This document shows positions 16,832 through 24,398 of a stretch of DNA of 43,422 bases, in pieces; within the stretch, counting starts at the first letter, position 1, and the number at the start of each line of letters is the position of its first letter. The stretch comes from Scatosoma sp045533485 (GTDB taxonomy: Bacteria > Bacillota > Clostridia > Christensenellales > Borkfalkiaceae). The stretch is taken from contig JAZSHX010000031.1 in NCBI GenBank assembly GCA_045533485.1, positions 1-43,422 on the forward strand, written 5' to 3'. Below the pieces are notes generated by a model that was given only the letters and a program-made list of their open reading frames with translations, did not search any database and was not told where the DNA came from. A program made the translations under genes and the position numbers.

Positions 16832-16868
16832 AAACCGCCGTTGCGCAACAAGCGCAACGGCGGTTTTT
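16832..16868. terminator. Bidirectional terminator
   Basis: A perfect 15-bp stem (16832-16846 with 16852-16866) and a T run, between the convergent lipoprotein and serpin genes. Confidence 0.95.
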
Positions 16869-16882
16869 CTATACTAAAAATG

Positions 16883-18133
16883 TTATAAAGCGGAAACCAT
16901 ACCAAGGAACAACGGCAATTTATATTCGTTATCGACAATGGCGTACACGAACGGTCTATCCAGCGTGATATACAAAGGGTCAAGGGGCGCGGCGGACATT
17001 ACCTTGAATCCGCCGATGGTAACGGCGGCGGCTTTCGTGCCGTTGCGGTCTACTTGAATAAACGCCTTTTGTTTGACGTACGAACAATGCAGCGCCTGCG
17101 TGTCGTCAATGCCCGAAAAATCGGCAAGTTCGGGGGAGAACATATCTTGTATCCCCAACGCGTTCAAAGCGGAATTTAGCGGCATTTCCGTTTCGTAGGT
17201 GAACTCCGGTATACGTATATGCACCGTGCGTTCGGGGTTTTCCTTAGTGCTTTCCCAAAGCGCCGTCCATTTTTCCCCGTTGAGTGATTGCACGAAATCG
17301 TACACGTCCACGCCTTCGTTTGGAAGCAACCCGACAAAGCTGTATTTTCTGTCCTGATAATCCTTTGCAAACCCCACGCACGTTTCGTCCATAAAATACC
17401 CATATTGCGTGGAATACATCATTTTCACGTCGTTTTCCGTGCCGTCGTAGTTGTGGAATACGCCGTTTTCAATATCACTGCGTTCGTACTTGGTCGCCCA
17501 CTTCGCGTCAAAATCGACGGTGTTGATTAAATACATCACTTCGTCCTTACCGATTCTGTCGATGATTTTATCGATTTTTCCGTCCGTGTGGTTATAGCAC
17601 CAGTTATTGATATCGCTAAGCGTAGTCAAATCAAAGGGCGCAACGTACGCCTGCGCGCCGTACCAGTTGGCGTTGGTTTGTAAAAACTCGGGCTTGACGT
17701 TGATTGCGCCGTCCTTCATCCAAATGGAATTTGCAAGCGAAACCTTGCAATCCTTGCCTGAATATAAAGAGCTTGTATACGCGTACATGCTACGGTTTAA
17801 TTGATCCGTGGACATCCCCAACGCGTTTTCAATTTGCGCGCGCGTATTGCCCGACGCGCCGTTGCCGATAAGTGCCAAACACAGCGTTGCGGATAAAGGG
17901 GAAAGCAAATGCTTGCTTTTTTCCTTGTTTACGCTGTTTTGGAACATAGAAAAGGAAAAATCAGCGGTTTTTTGTTGAAAATCTTGGGTAACTTCGCCTT
18001 GCTCCGCCGTATTGCGCGTATAGTCTTTGGAAACTTCCGCGCTCACGATTTTTTTGTCAAATTGACAAGCCGTCGCCGTGCAAAGCATCATCGCCGTTAA
18101 CAAGCAAGATAAAAATTTTGACTGTTTTTTCAT
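16883..18133 (-). CDS. Lipoprotein serpin (serine protease inhibitor)
   Basis: A 416-residue secreted serpin. The ATG giving MKKQSKFLSCLL is preceded by GGGAG. The signal ends in TATACQFD, so Cys about 23 is probably lipidated. The serpin fold is complete: LLSPLSATLCLALIGNGASGNT, NTVDFDAKW, the reactive-centre hinge GTKAAAVTIGG (near 364-374) and the C-terminal DRPFVYAIVDN...FLGMVSAL. The small-residue hinge suggests an inhibitory rather than a non-inhibitory serpin. Counting 15 residues from the hinge Gly places Met-Ser at P1-P1', which would point to elastase-like targets; this is inference. It has its own promoter and lies convergent to the large lipoprotein. Confidence 0.93.
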   Translation of the reverse strand: MKKQSKFLSCLLTAMMLCTATACQFDKKIVSAEVSKDYTRNTAEQGEVTQDFQQKTADFSFSMFQNSVNKEKSKHLLSPLSATLCLALIGNGASGNTRAQIENALGMSTDQLNRSMYAYTSSLYSGKDCKVSLANSIWMKDGAINVKPEFLQTNANWYGAQAYVAPFDLTTLSDINNWCYNHTDGKIDKIIDRIGKDEVMYLINTVDFDAKWATKYERSDIENGVFHNYDGTENDVKMMYSTQYGYFMDETCVGFAKDYQDRKYSFVGLLPNEGVDVYDFVQSLNGEKWTALWESTKENPERTVHIRIPEFTYETEMPLNSALNALGIQDMFSPELADFSGIDDTQALHCSYVKQKAFIQVDRNGTKAAAVTIGGFKVMSAAPLDPLYITLDRPFVYAIVDNEYKLPLFLGMVSAL

Positions 18134-18177
18134 CGTTTTTTCTCCCTTGCGCTTATAACAAGCGTGTTTATAATGCA

Positions 18178-18207
18178 AGTATACTATATGTTTTTGCTTG
18201 CTGTCAA
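18178..18207 (-). promoter_or_regulatory. Promoter of the serpin gene
   Basis: Minus-strand TTGACA (complement of 18202-18207), 18-bp spacer, TATACT (complement of 18178-18183). Confidence 0.7.
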
Positions 18208-18289
18208 TAGCTCTTTGCGAATTTTCACCTATTTTTCATAAATTTTATTAAAATTGTGAAAAAATATTAAAAAAACCCCATAAAAACAG

Positions 18290-18318
18290 TTTACAAAATT
18301 AGTAAATCTTAATATAAT
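18290..18318 (+). promoter_or_regulatory. Promoter of the zinc-ribbon gene
   Basis: TTTACA at 18290-18295, 17-bp spacer, TATAAT at 18313-18318, 53 nt before the start codon. Confidence 0.75.
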
Positions 18319-18370
18319 ATAGCAAAATATATGTGTACGGCAAAATGCCGTAAAAAGAGGGAAAAATTAT

Positions 18371-18904
18371 ATGGCAAGATACGTGATATGTCCAAGATGC
18401 GAACTCAACTTTATCGACGCCGACCAAGCGGAATATTGCGAAGTTTGTATCAAGGAATTGAGTGGCGAAAAAACCTTCGCCGATGATTTCGATGCAGAAG
18501 AAAGCATGGAAGAAACGGAGCTTTGCCCCATCTGCGGTGAAAATTACATGCAATACGGCGAAAAAATGTGCGATAACTGCAAAAAGAAAGCCGCATATGA
18601 AGAAGAGCCCAATATCGACGACGAAGATACGGAAGACGCGTCGTGGCGCAGCTATTTAGACGACGAAGAAGAAGATTTGGGTATTCCTGATTCCGAGTTT
18701 GAAGACGAAGATATGGAAGACGAAGAAGAGGAAGAAGACGAAACGCACGAAGAAGACGATTTTGAATACGTCTCCGCCGACGATTATTATGATTTCGACG
18801 ACGATGACGACGATGATGACGATGACGACGATTTCGACGACGATGACGCACCTACGCCCAAAAGTGGCGGCAAGAAACGCAAAAAGCAAGACGATGATTT
18901 TTAA
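18371..18904 (+). CDS. Double zinc-ribbon protein with a long acidic tail
   Basis: A 177-residue protein. Residues 1-30 carry CPRC...CEVC and residues 52-72 carry CPICG...CDNC, two predicted zinc knuckles. From about residue 76 the chain is extremely acidic, with Glu-rich and then Asp-only stretches (a run of 12 Asp near 150), and it ends in a basic GGKKRKK patch before QDDDF. The acidic tail could mimic nucleic acid or bind basic proteins or metal, but nothing establishes this. GAGGGAAAAATTAT lies before the ATG. It is monocistronic with its own promoter and terminator. Confidence 0.75.
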   Translation: MARYVICPRCELNFIDADQAEYCEVCIKELSGEKTFADDFDAEESMEETELCPICGENYMQYGEKMCDNCKKKAAYEEEPNIDDEDTEDASWRSYLDDEEEDLGIPDSEFEDEDMEDEEEEEDETHEEDDFEYVSADDYYDFDDDDDDDDDDDDFDDDDAPTPKSGGKKRKKQDDDF

Positions 18905-18914
18905 TAAATAAAGC

Positions 18915-18957
18915 ACAAGGGTTTTGATAGCACATCAAAACCCTTGTTTCGTTTTTT
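18915..18957. terminator. Bidirectional terminator
   Basis: A perfect 14-bp stem (18915-18928 with 18934-18947) and loop AGCAC, followed by TTCGTTTTTT; it ends at the stop codon of the minus-strand 54-residue gene. Confidence 0.9.
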
Positions 18958-19120
18958 ACAAATCGTCTACGTCCTGTACGGGCGTTTCCTTTTTGTTTTT
19001 CGGTCTGCCGGTATAACTGCCGTTCACGTCCGTTTTCGACGGTGCGTTAAACACGTCCAAAGCGCGTTTCGTGGGGGCAGGTACGCGTTCAGTCCCTTGT
19101 TTAGTCGTTGTTTTCGCCAT
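18956..19120 (-). CDS. 54-residue hypothetical protein, overlapping the gene before it
   Basis: The frame gives MAKTTTKQGTERVPAPTKR and ends in PVQDVDDL, with a NGSYTGRPKNKKE segment in the middle. There is no stop for 54 codons, codon use is like that of the chromosome, and the stop codon abuts a strong terminator. Its ATG lies 20 nt inside the end of the 39-residue gene in another frame and lacks its own ribosome binding site, so translation probably depends on coupling. No family is recognised with confidence. It is the last gene of the rubrerythrin transcript. Confidence 0.6.
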   Translation of the reverse strand: MAKTTTKQGTERVPAPTKRALDVFNAPSKTDVNGSYTGRPKNKKETPVQDVDDL

Positions 19121-19220
19121 ATTGATAGCTAGATTTTTCTTGGTTTTTGCAACCCTTGTTGCCGCAATTTTTGCTGCCGCAGTTTTTCGTTTTGTTTTGT
19201 TGTTTTTGATTACCTTTCAT
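19101..19220 (-). CDS. 39-residue Cys-rich micro-protein
   Basis: An ATG with an ideal AAGGAG site 6-7 nt upstream opens a 39-codon frame beginning MKGNQKQQNKTKN. Three cysteines fall exactly five residues apart (positions 14, 19 and 24, within NCGSKNCGNKGC), and the tail is Lys/Asn/Tyr-rich. The spacing would suit metal binding, but no family is known to me. It starts 46 nt after the rubrerythrin stop on the same strand, so it is probably co-transcribed, and a link to redox or metal stress is plausible inference. Confidence 0.65.
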   Translation of the reverse strand: MKGNQKQQNKTKNCGSKNCGNKGCKNQEKSSYQYGENND

Positions 19221-19265
19221 ATTAGTTCTCCTTTATAAATGGAAAGCGCGCTTTTTGTGCGAAAT

Positions 19266-19862
19266 TTATTTTCTTACGCCTTCGTAGGGCAGGTGTAAAT
19301 CCACGTAGCCTTGTTCCGCCTTACAAAGCGGACAAACTTTCCAAGCCGAGGTTGCAACGTGCATATAACCGCACTCACTGCAAATCCAAAGCATAGGCGT
19401 GGGGCTTTTATACAAAGTGCCTTCTTTCACGCTTTCGCAAAGATATTGAAAAATGTTTTTGTGTTGTTCTTCCACTTCCGCAACCATTCTATACAGCGCG
19501 GCAATATCTTCAAATCCTTCCTTTTCCGCGGTTTTTGCAAAGGTAGGGTAGATATCGTCCGATTCGCTCTTCTCGTCTGCCGATGCGAATTTCAAGCCCT
19601 CGGCAAGCGTGCCTGCGTGAAAGGGATAACCGGCGTCAAACTCGATATTATCGCGGCTACCGCTGTATTGCAAAATTTTGTTGAAAAATTGCGTAGCGTG
19701 CACTGTTTCGTTTTTTGCGATCGTGCGCACGGCGTCCGCAAGCGTTTTCAATTTTTCTTGCATAGCAAGCTTGGCAATCATTTGATAGCGCATACCTGCT
19801 TGACATTCCCCCGCAAAAGAACGGGCTAAATTTTTATAAGTTTCCGTGTTTTCAAATTGCAT
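19266..19862 (-). CDS. rbr: Rubrerythrin
   Basis: A non-haem di-iron protein that reduces hydrogen peroxide in anaerobes. The 198-residue protein has a four-helix ferritin-like domain with E...E(x)nH iron ligands (FAGECQAGMRYQMIA, NETVHATQFF, AEVEEQHKNIFQYL). A C-terminal rubredoxin-like Fe(SCys)4 domain follows (CSECGYMH about 160, CPLCKAEQGYV about 177). GGAG precedes the ATG. Two micro-genes follow on the same strand before the terminator. No PerR box was clearly visible upstream, although a Fur/PerR-type regulator lies 4 kb away. Confidence 0.96.
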   Translation of the reverse strand: MQFENTETYKNLARSFAGECQAGMRYQMIAKLAMQEKLKTLADAVRTIAKNETVHATQFFNKILQYSGSRDNIEFDAGYPFHAGTLAEGLKFASADEKSESDDIYPTFAKTAEKEGFEDIAALYRMVAEVEEQHKNIFQYLCESVKEGTLYKSPTPMLWICSECGYMHVATSAWKVCPLCKAEQGYVDLHLPYEGVRK

Positions 19863-19969
19863 AAATCCTTACTCCTTTTTTCGGCGCAAAAAGCGTCGCT
19901 TTCCTTGTCAGTATATACAAAAATGCGCAAGATATACGCCGATATTTTTGGAAAAGCAAGGAAAAACGC

Positions 19970-19998
19970 TTGCCAAAGAAAAGCAAATCCTATACAAT
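19970..19998 (+). promoter_or_regulatory. Promoter of trmL
   Basis: TTGCCA at 19970-19975, 17-bp spacer, TACAAT at 19993-19998, 30 nt before the start codon. Confidence 0.65.
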
Positions 19999-20028
19999 TA
20001 TATATAGAAAAAAGGAGAGAGAGAAATC

Positions 20029-20535
20029 ATGTTCAACATTGTGCTTGTACAGCCGGAAATTCCCCAAAACGCAGGCAATATCGCGCGCACCTGCGCCGCG
20101 ACAGGTACGCGTTTGCATATGGTGAAACCGCTTGGCTTTGAAGTGACGGATAAATATTTGAAACGCGCGGGCTTAGATTACTGGAACTTGGTGGAAATTT
20201 TCTATTACGACAGCTTTGACCAGCTGCAAGCGCAAAATCCCACCGCACGCTTTTTCTATTTTACGACCAAAGCGCAGCACCGCCACAGCGACGTGCAGTT
20301 CAAGGACGGCGACTTTTTGGTATTCGGCAAAGAAACCAAGGGCTTGCCCGAAGAGCTGCTGCTTAAAAACGAAAATCAATGCCTGCGTATCCCGATGTTT
20401 GCCCAAGCGCGTTCGCTCAATTTAAGCAACTCCGTGGCAATCGCGCTGTACGAAGCGTTGCGCCAAAACGATTACCCCGACCTTTTAGAAGAAGGGGAAT
20501 TACACGAACACTCTTGGAGTGAAAATAAACAGTAA
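20029..20535 (+). CDS. trmL: tRNA (cytidine(34)-2'-O)-methyltransferase, SPOUT family
   Basis: Methylates the 2'-O of the wobble nucleotide in certain leucine tRNAs. The 168-residue product is the minimal SPOUT trefoil: N-terminal NIVLVQPEIPQNAGNIARTCAATG, LHMVKPLGFEV, then DFLVFGKETKGLPEELL and the knotted SAM site LRIPMFAQARSLNLSNSVAIALYEALRQ. AAAGGAG precedes the ATG. The stop is about 30 nt from a hairpin that also covers the start of spoIIR. Confidence 0.95.
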   Translation: MFNIVLVQPEIPQNAGNIARTCAATGTRLHMVKPLGFEVTDKYLKRAGLDYWNLVEIFYYDSFDQLQAQNPTARFFYFTTKAQHRHSDVQFKDGDFLVFGKETKGLPEELLLKNENQCLRIPMFAQARSLNLSNSVAIALYEALRQNDYPDLLEEGELHEHSWSENKQ

Positions 20536-20541
20536 CACAAG

Positions 20542-20571
20542 GTATAACTTCATAAAAAAATGGCAATAACT
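20542..20571 (+). promoter_or_regulatory. Candidate sigma-F (forespore) promoter of spoIIR
   Basis: GTATA at 20542-20546, a 15-nt spacer and GGCAATAACT at 20562-20571. This fits the published Bacillus sigma-F pattern (GywTA, then GgnnAnAnTw) at all but one defined position. spoIIR is sigma-F-controlled in Bacillus. Expected start near 20578. Confidence 0.5.
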
Positions 20572-20601
20572 TCCGTGAAAACAAAACGGGAGTTATTTTT
20601 T
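20565..20601 (+). terminator. Terminator-like hairpin that contains the spoIIR ribosome binding site
   Basis: Arms at 20565-20576 and 20586-20597 pair at 11 of 12 positions and are followed by a T run. The right arm includes GGGAG, the ribosome binding site of spoIIR, 9 nt before its ATG at 20602. Confidence 0.7.
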
Positions 20602-21156
20602 ATGAAAAATCGTTGCATAATTTTTTTATTGTCTATCATAATAACTGTAACGGCGGTTTTCGCTTGCTTATTCCAAGTGCCGACGGCAAAATCGCCGTCT
20701 AAACAGGAAACACAGCAGTATTTGCGTATACACATACGCGCCGACAGCAATCAAGAAAGCGCGCAAGCCGTCAAATATTTGGTGCGCGACGCCGTCGTGG
20801 AATATTTAACGCCGATTGTGGCAAACTGCCAAACGAAAGCGCAGGCAACTACGCAAATACAAAACAACTTGCTTGGCATTCAAACGGTAGCAAACGCCGT
20901 GCTCAAAACGCAAGGTATATCTTACGGTGCGTCGGCAAGCATAAAAACGGAAACCTTCCCCACACGCGTGTACGGCGAATATACTTTGCCTTCGGGCGAA
21001 TACACCGCGCTTATCGTTGCGCTAGGCGCAGGACAGGGGGATAACTGGTGGTGTGTGGTGTATCCACCCCTTTGCTTTGTTGCGCCGACGGGGCAAAACG
21101 TAATATATAAAAGCAAAATTTTAGAAATTATCCAGCGGTGGAAAGCAGAGAAATAA
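20602..21156 (+). CDS. spoIIR: Stage II sporulation protein R
   Basis: A secreted forespore signal protein that activates the SpoIIGA protease and so triggers pro-sigma-E processing in the mother cell. The ATG after GGGAG gives MKNRCIIFLLSIIITVTAVFACLFQV, a signal sequence or membrane anchor. The body carries the family features: YLRIHIRADSNQESAQAVKYLVRDAVVEYLTP, the LP-GEYTALIVALGAGQGDNWWCVVYPPLCFV segment and a short basic C-terminus. At 184 residues it is a normal length. An upstream in-frame ATG lies inside the proposed promoter and is rejected. It marks this organism as an endospore former. Confidence 0.95.
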   Translation: MKNRCIIFLLSIIITVTAVFACLFQVPTAKSPSKQETQQYLRIHIRADSNQESAQAVKYLVRDAVVEYLTPIVANCQTKAQATTQIQNNLLGIQTVANAVLKTQGISYGASASIKTETFPTRVYGEYTLPSGEYTALIVALGAGQGDNWWCVVYPPLCFVAPTGQNVIYKSKILEIIQRWKAEK

Positions 21157-21210
21157 TGCAAACGGACAGGGCAGGGACGCGTTGAATTGCTACATACAGG
21201 AGGAGAAAGT

Positions 21211-21960
21211 ATGAAAAAGACGATCAAAAAAGCAGCCGTAACAGCGGCGATAGCGATTGCCTTGTCCGTGCCCGTTGCGCACACTGCGATCAACGCCTAC
21301 AAGGAAAAAGCGTTGACGGAGCAAACGCAAGCCGCGTTGCAAGCGGCGGTTCTCAAACAGGGTTCTAAGGGCAGTGAAGTAAAGGAAGTGCAATCGCGCT
21401 TAAAGAAATGGGGATATTACAAAGGAAGCGTGGACGGTGTGTTTGGTGCACAAACGCGCGCCGCCGTAATCGCTTTCCAAAAGAAAAACGGCTTGACGGC
21501 GGACGGTATCGTCGGCAAAGCGACTTATCAAGCGCTGGGTATGAACGAATCGTATAACGCGCTTGCAGGTTCGGGTGCAACGCAAACGGGCGGTATGAAC
21601 GGGTTTTCCAGTTCCGACGTTTATCTTTTGGCGCGTACAATCTACGCGGAAGGCCGCGGCGAACCGTACGTGGGACAAGTGGCAATCGGGGCGGTCGTTT
21701 TGAACCGTATCAAAAGCGACCAGTTCCCCAACACCGTGTCGGGCGTAGTCTATCAAAAGCACGCGTTCACGGCGGTAAGCGACGGGCAAATCAACTTAAC
21801 GCCCAACGAAACGGCGATGAAAGCCGCGCGCGACGCCATCAACGGCTGGGATCCTTCGGGTGGCGCTATCTATTATTATAACCCTGCCGTAGCAACCAGT
21901 TCGTGGATTTTCACACGTACCACCGTAACGGTTATCGGTAAGCACGTATTTGCGATTTGA
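21211..21960 (+). CDS. sleB: Spore cortex-lytic enzyme, SleB type
   Basis: Degrades spore cortex peptidoglycan during germination. AGGAGGAGAAAGT precedes the ATG that gives a signal peptide (MKKTIKKAAVTAAIAIALSV). Residues about 45-105 form a peptidoglycan-binding domain (LKQGSKGSEVKEVQSRL, WGYYKGSVDGVFG, TRAAVIAFQKKNGL). The C-terminal half is the SleB/CwlJ hydrolase_2 domain with YLLARTIYAEGRGEPYVGQVAIGAVVLNR and GGAIYYYNP. It sits directly upstream of ypeB, the usual sleB-ypeB pair; YpeB stabilises SleB in the spore. Confidence 0.95.
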   Translation: MKKTIKKAAVTAAIAIALSVPVAHTAINAYKEKALTEQTQAALQAAVLKQGSKGSEVKEVQSRLKKWGYYKGSVDGVFGAQTRAAVIAFQKKNGLTADGIVGKATYQALGMNESYNALAGSGATQTGGMNGFSSSDVYLLARTIYAEGRGEPYVGQVAIGAVVLNRIKSDQFPNTVSGVVYQKHAFTAVSDGQINLTPNETAMKAARDAINGWDPSGGAIYYYNPAVATSSWIFTRTTVTVIGKHVFAI

Positions 21961-21995
21961 CGGGGGCAGGTATGCAACGAAATAAGGAGAGAGAT

Positions 21996-23798
21996 ATGAA
22001 AAAGACGGAGAAAAAAACGGAAATCGCCACCAACGTGTCGTCGGGCGCGGAAAAGGTGGAAGTGATAAAAGAGCAAGTCCGCAAAACGCAAAAGCCCAAC
22101 GATCAAAAGATTGAACGGGAAGAGCAAGCGGCGCAAAAACGCGTAAAAACCGCGTTAAAGGAAAAGAACGAAAAACAACAGCAGGCAAAGGATAAAGCCG
22201 AAAAGCGCAAAAAGCAGCAAGCGGAAAAACAAAAACGTGCGGAAGAAAGAAAGGCGTTGCAGGCAAAGCGTATAGCGGAGCGTAAAGCCCTGCAAGAAAA
22301 ACGCGCGCAGGAAAGAAAGGCATTGCAGGAAAAACGCCAAGCGATGCTGGAAGAAAAGCGCCGCGAACGCGCACACGCCAAAGCCAACCGCAGACAAGAA
22401 CAAGCGCGCGCAAAAGCACGCCGCGAAGAAAAAAGAAAGGAAAACCGTGCGAAACACAACCGTGACGGTAGACAAAATAACAGCGGTTGGATCGCCGCCG
22501 TTGCCGTACTTGGCGCAACCACACTGGGGCTTGCCACCGCATTGACGCTGGGTTCGGTGGAAATGAATAAAATGCAAACGGGTATGCACGAAAATTACCG
22601 TAGCAACGCCTACGAGCTGATGGAGATTATCGAACACGTGGACGACGATTTGGACAGAGTTCGTATCGCGAATACGCCCGAGCAACAAAGCCGTATTTTG
22701 ACGGACTTGCTCGTGCAAATGCGTTTGGCGGAGCTTGACTTTGAAAAACTGCCCGTAAGCACCCAGCAGGAAGCGAATATCACTACTTTTATCAACCGCA
22801 CTGCGAAGGCGTGCGAAGGTATGCTTGCGAAATTGCGTAGCGGCGAAAGCTTGGACGAAAACGATAAACAAATGTTACAGCGTTTTTATCAAATCAACGG
22901 CCAAATCAAGCAAGAAATCGATGGGCTTACGCAAAATATGGACGATGAAACGATTAAGGAATTTGTCAAGAAGGGCAAGGGAAAAATGCAGGACATGCTG
23001 CAAAAGCTCGACGAAATGACGATGACGGAAAACGGCAAGCTCATGGAAGAGATAAAAAGCAAAATGAAGGGGGCAGGTACGCAACCAAATCAACCTGCGC
23101 CCACGCCTAACGCCGATCAAAACGCGAAAATAGACACAGCGGAAGCGGAAGAACTTTGCCAAACCTATTTTGCCGAATACGGCATTCAACAGTTTAACTG
23201 CGTAGGCGAAACGGTCACCAAACACGAACAGGCGTACAACGTGCAGGGCTACACCCAAAACGGCACGATGCTGTTTGCGGAAATCGATTATCACAGCGGT
23301 CAGCTTATCCGTTTCGACTTCTTTGAAGATTGCAACGAAGAAACGTTCGACCACGAAAACGCCGAACGCATCGCTACGCAATTTTTGGAAAAGCTTGGCT
23401 ATCAAGATATGCAAGCCACGCGCTTAACGCCCAACGGCACGGATGCCGATTTCCTGTTCGTCTACACCAAGGACGACGTGGCGTACTATCCCGATAGCGT
23501 CAGGGTAAAGGTTTGCCGTACGCGCGGCGTAGTCACCAGCTTTGACGCAGGCAAATATTTGCGCCATCATAAAGAGCGCACGCAACCTGCGACCAAGCTC
23601 ACGTTGCGTGAAGCGAAAGACGAGCTTTGCGACGATTTGGACGTGCAATTCGCGCGCCTTAGCGTAGTGCAAACCTTCCGCGGCGAACGCCCTGCGTACG
23701 AGTTTTTGTGCAATTACGAAGACCAGCGCTATCTTATTTATATCGACGCGGAAACGGGCGCGGAAATCGCTATCCTTAACTTGAAAAACGTCGGTTAA
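21996..23798 (+). CDS. ypeB: Germination protein YpeB with a long N-terminal basic coiled coil
   Basis: Partner protein needed for SleB stability and localisation in spores. AAGGAGAGAGAT precedes the ATG giving MKKTEKKTEIATN, 600 residues. Residues 1-160 are an extremely Lys/Glu/Arg/Gln-rich predicted coiled coil with repeats such as ERKALQEKRAQ. A membrane helix follows at about 163-185 (WIAAVAVLGATTLGLATALTL), then the YpeB body (YRSNAYELMEIIEHVDDDLDRVRI and following) and C-terminal PepSY-type repeats ending AEIAILNLKNVG. The Bacillus protein is about 450 residues and starts near its membrane helix, so the extension is unusual. A G-rich motif shared with intergenic sites falls in a Pro-rich linker (KGAGTQPNQPAPT). 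Confidence 0.9.
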   Translation: MKKTEKKTEIATNVSSGAEKVEVIKEQVRKTQKPNDQKIEREEQAAQKRVKTALKEKNEKQQQAKDKAEKRKKQQAEKQKRAEERKALQAKRIAERKALQEKRAQERKALQEKRQAMLEEKRRERAHAKANRRQEQARAKARREEKRKENRAKHNRDGRQNNSGWIAAVAVLGATTLGLATALTLGSVEMNKMQTGMHENYRSNAYELMEIIEHVDDDLDRVRIANTPEQQSRILTDLLVQMRLAELDFEKLPVSTQQEANITTFINRTAKACEGMLAKLRSGESLDENDKQMLQRFYQINGQIKQEIDGLTQNMDDETIKEFVKKGKGKMQDMLQKLDEMTMTENGKLMEEIKSKMKGAGTQPNQPAPTPNADQNAKIDTAEAEELCQTYFAEYGIQQFNCVGETVTKHEQAYNVQGYTQNGTMLFAEIDYHSGQLIRFDFFEDCNEETFDHENAERIATQFLEKLGYQDMQATRLTPNGTDADFLFVYTKDDVAYYPDSVRVKVCRTRGVVTSFDAGKYLRHHKERTQPATKLTLREAKDELCDDLDVQFARLSVVQTFRGERPAYEFLCNYEDQRYLIYIDAETGAEIAILNLKNVG

Positions 23799-23833
23799 AA
23801 CCGCAAAACACAGCAAAATAACGAAAAACCAAC

Positions 23834-23864
23834 AAAAATCCGTCTAAATAAGGCGGATTTTTTT
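23834..23864 (+). terminator. Terminator of the germination operon
   Basis: Stem AAAAATCCG / CGGATTTTT with a short internal mismatch and a long T run, 36 nt after ypeB. Confidence 0.8.
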
Positions 23865-23893
23865 GGTAAATGTAAAAAATTACGCAAAACCCC

Positions 23894-23935
23894 TTGACGA
23901 ACGCCAAATTGCATGTTATAATATAATTAATATTC
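23894..23935 (+). promoter_or_regulatory. Promoter of the Fur/PerR gene with an AT-rich possible operator
   Basis: TTGACG at 23894-23899, 17-bp spacer, TATAAT at 23917-23922. The -10 overlaps TTATAATATAATTAA, which matches the Bacillus Per box TTATAATNATTATAA at 11 of 15 positions. Autoregulation is possible but the match is weak in AT-rich DNA. Confidence 0.6.
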
Positions 23936-23959
23936 AATCCCATTAAGGAAAGAAAAGTT

Positions 23960-24355
23960 ATGCAAGAAAGGCAAACCAAACAAAAACAGATTATATACGA
24001 CGCTTTGCGAACGCTCAACCATCCCACGGCGACGGAAGTGTACGGGTATATACGCGAAATGCACCCTACGCTGTCGCGTGCGACGGTTTTTCGGGTGCTG
24101 GGTGGTTTTGCGGCGAGTGGGAAAGCGCTGGAACTTCGGCTTGCAGGCAACGAAGTGCGGTACGATTACCAAACGTTTGCGCATTATCACGCGCGCTGTA
24201 ACCGATGCGGAAAGGTAGCGGACGTAGAAGTAACGGGGTTACCCAAAGGCGGCTTAAAAGCGACGGCGTGCGACGGGTTCGCGTTGCACGGGTATAACGT
24301 AGAATTTCTTGGCACTTGTAAAGAGTGTCAAGAAAGCGAAAATATGCAGGCGTAG
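23960..24355 (+). CDS. Fur-family (PerR-like) metal/peroxide-responsive repressor
   Basis: A 131-residue regulator with an N-terminal winged helix (QKQIIYDALRTLNHPTATEVYGYIREMHPTLSRATVFRVLGGFAASG) and a C-terminal dimerisation domain. Structural zinc cysteines are present as CNRCGK and CKEC, and the FAHYHARC segment supplies likely regulatory-metal histidines, as in PerR. The assignment to PerR rather than Zur or Fur is tentative. GGAAAG precedes the ATG. With rubrerythrin nearby, an oxidative-stress role is plausible inference. Confidence 0.88.
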   Translation: MQERQTKQKQIIYDALRTLNHPTATEVYGYIREMHPTLSRATVFRVLGGFAASGKALELRLAGNEVRYDYQTFAHYHARCNRCGKVADVEVTGLPKGGLKATACDGFALHGYNVEFLGTCKECQESENMQA

Positions 24356-24398
24356 ACGAAAAAGGGAAAACTTTTTTAAGTATAGCGCCCAAAAGCCG

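Noticed and set aside
18656..18916. Minus-strand frame of 86 codons rich in Val/Ile
   Set aside because: It is the reverse complement of the Asp/Glu-rich tail of the zinc-ribbon gene and has no ribosome binding site.
21796..22542. Minus-strand frames opposite the YpeB coiled coil
   Set aside because: Low-complexity Phe/Arg/Leu products mirror the Lys/Glu-rich coding strand.
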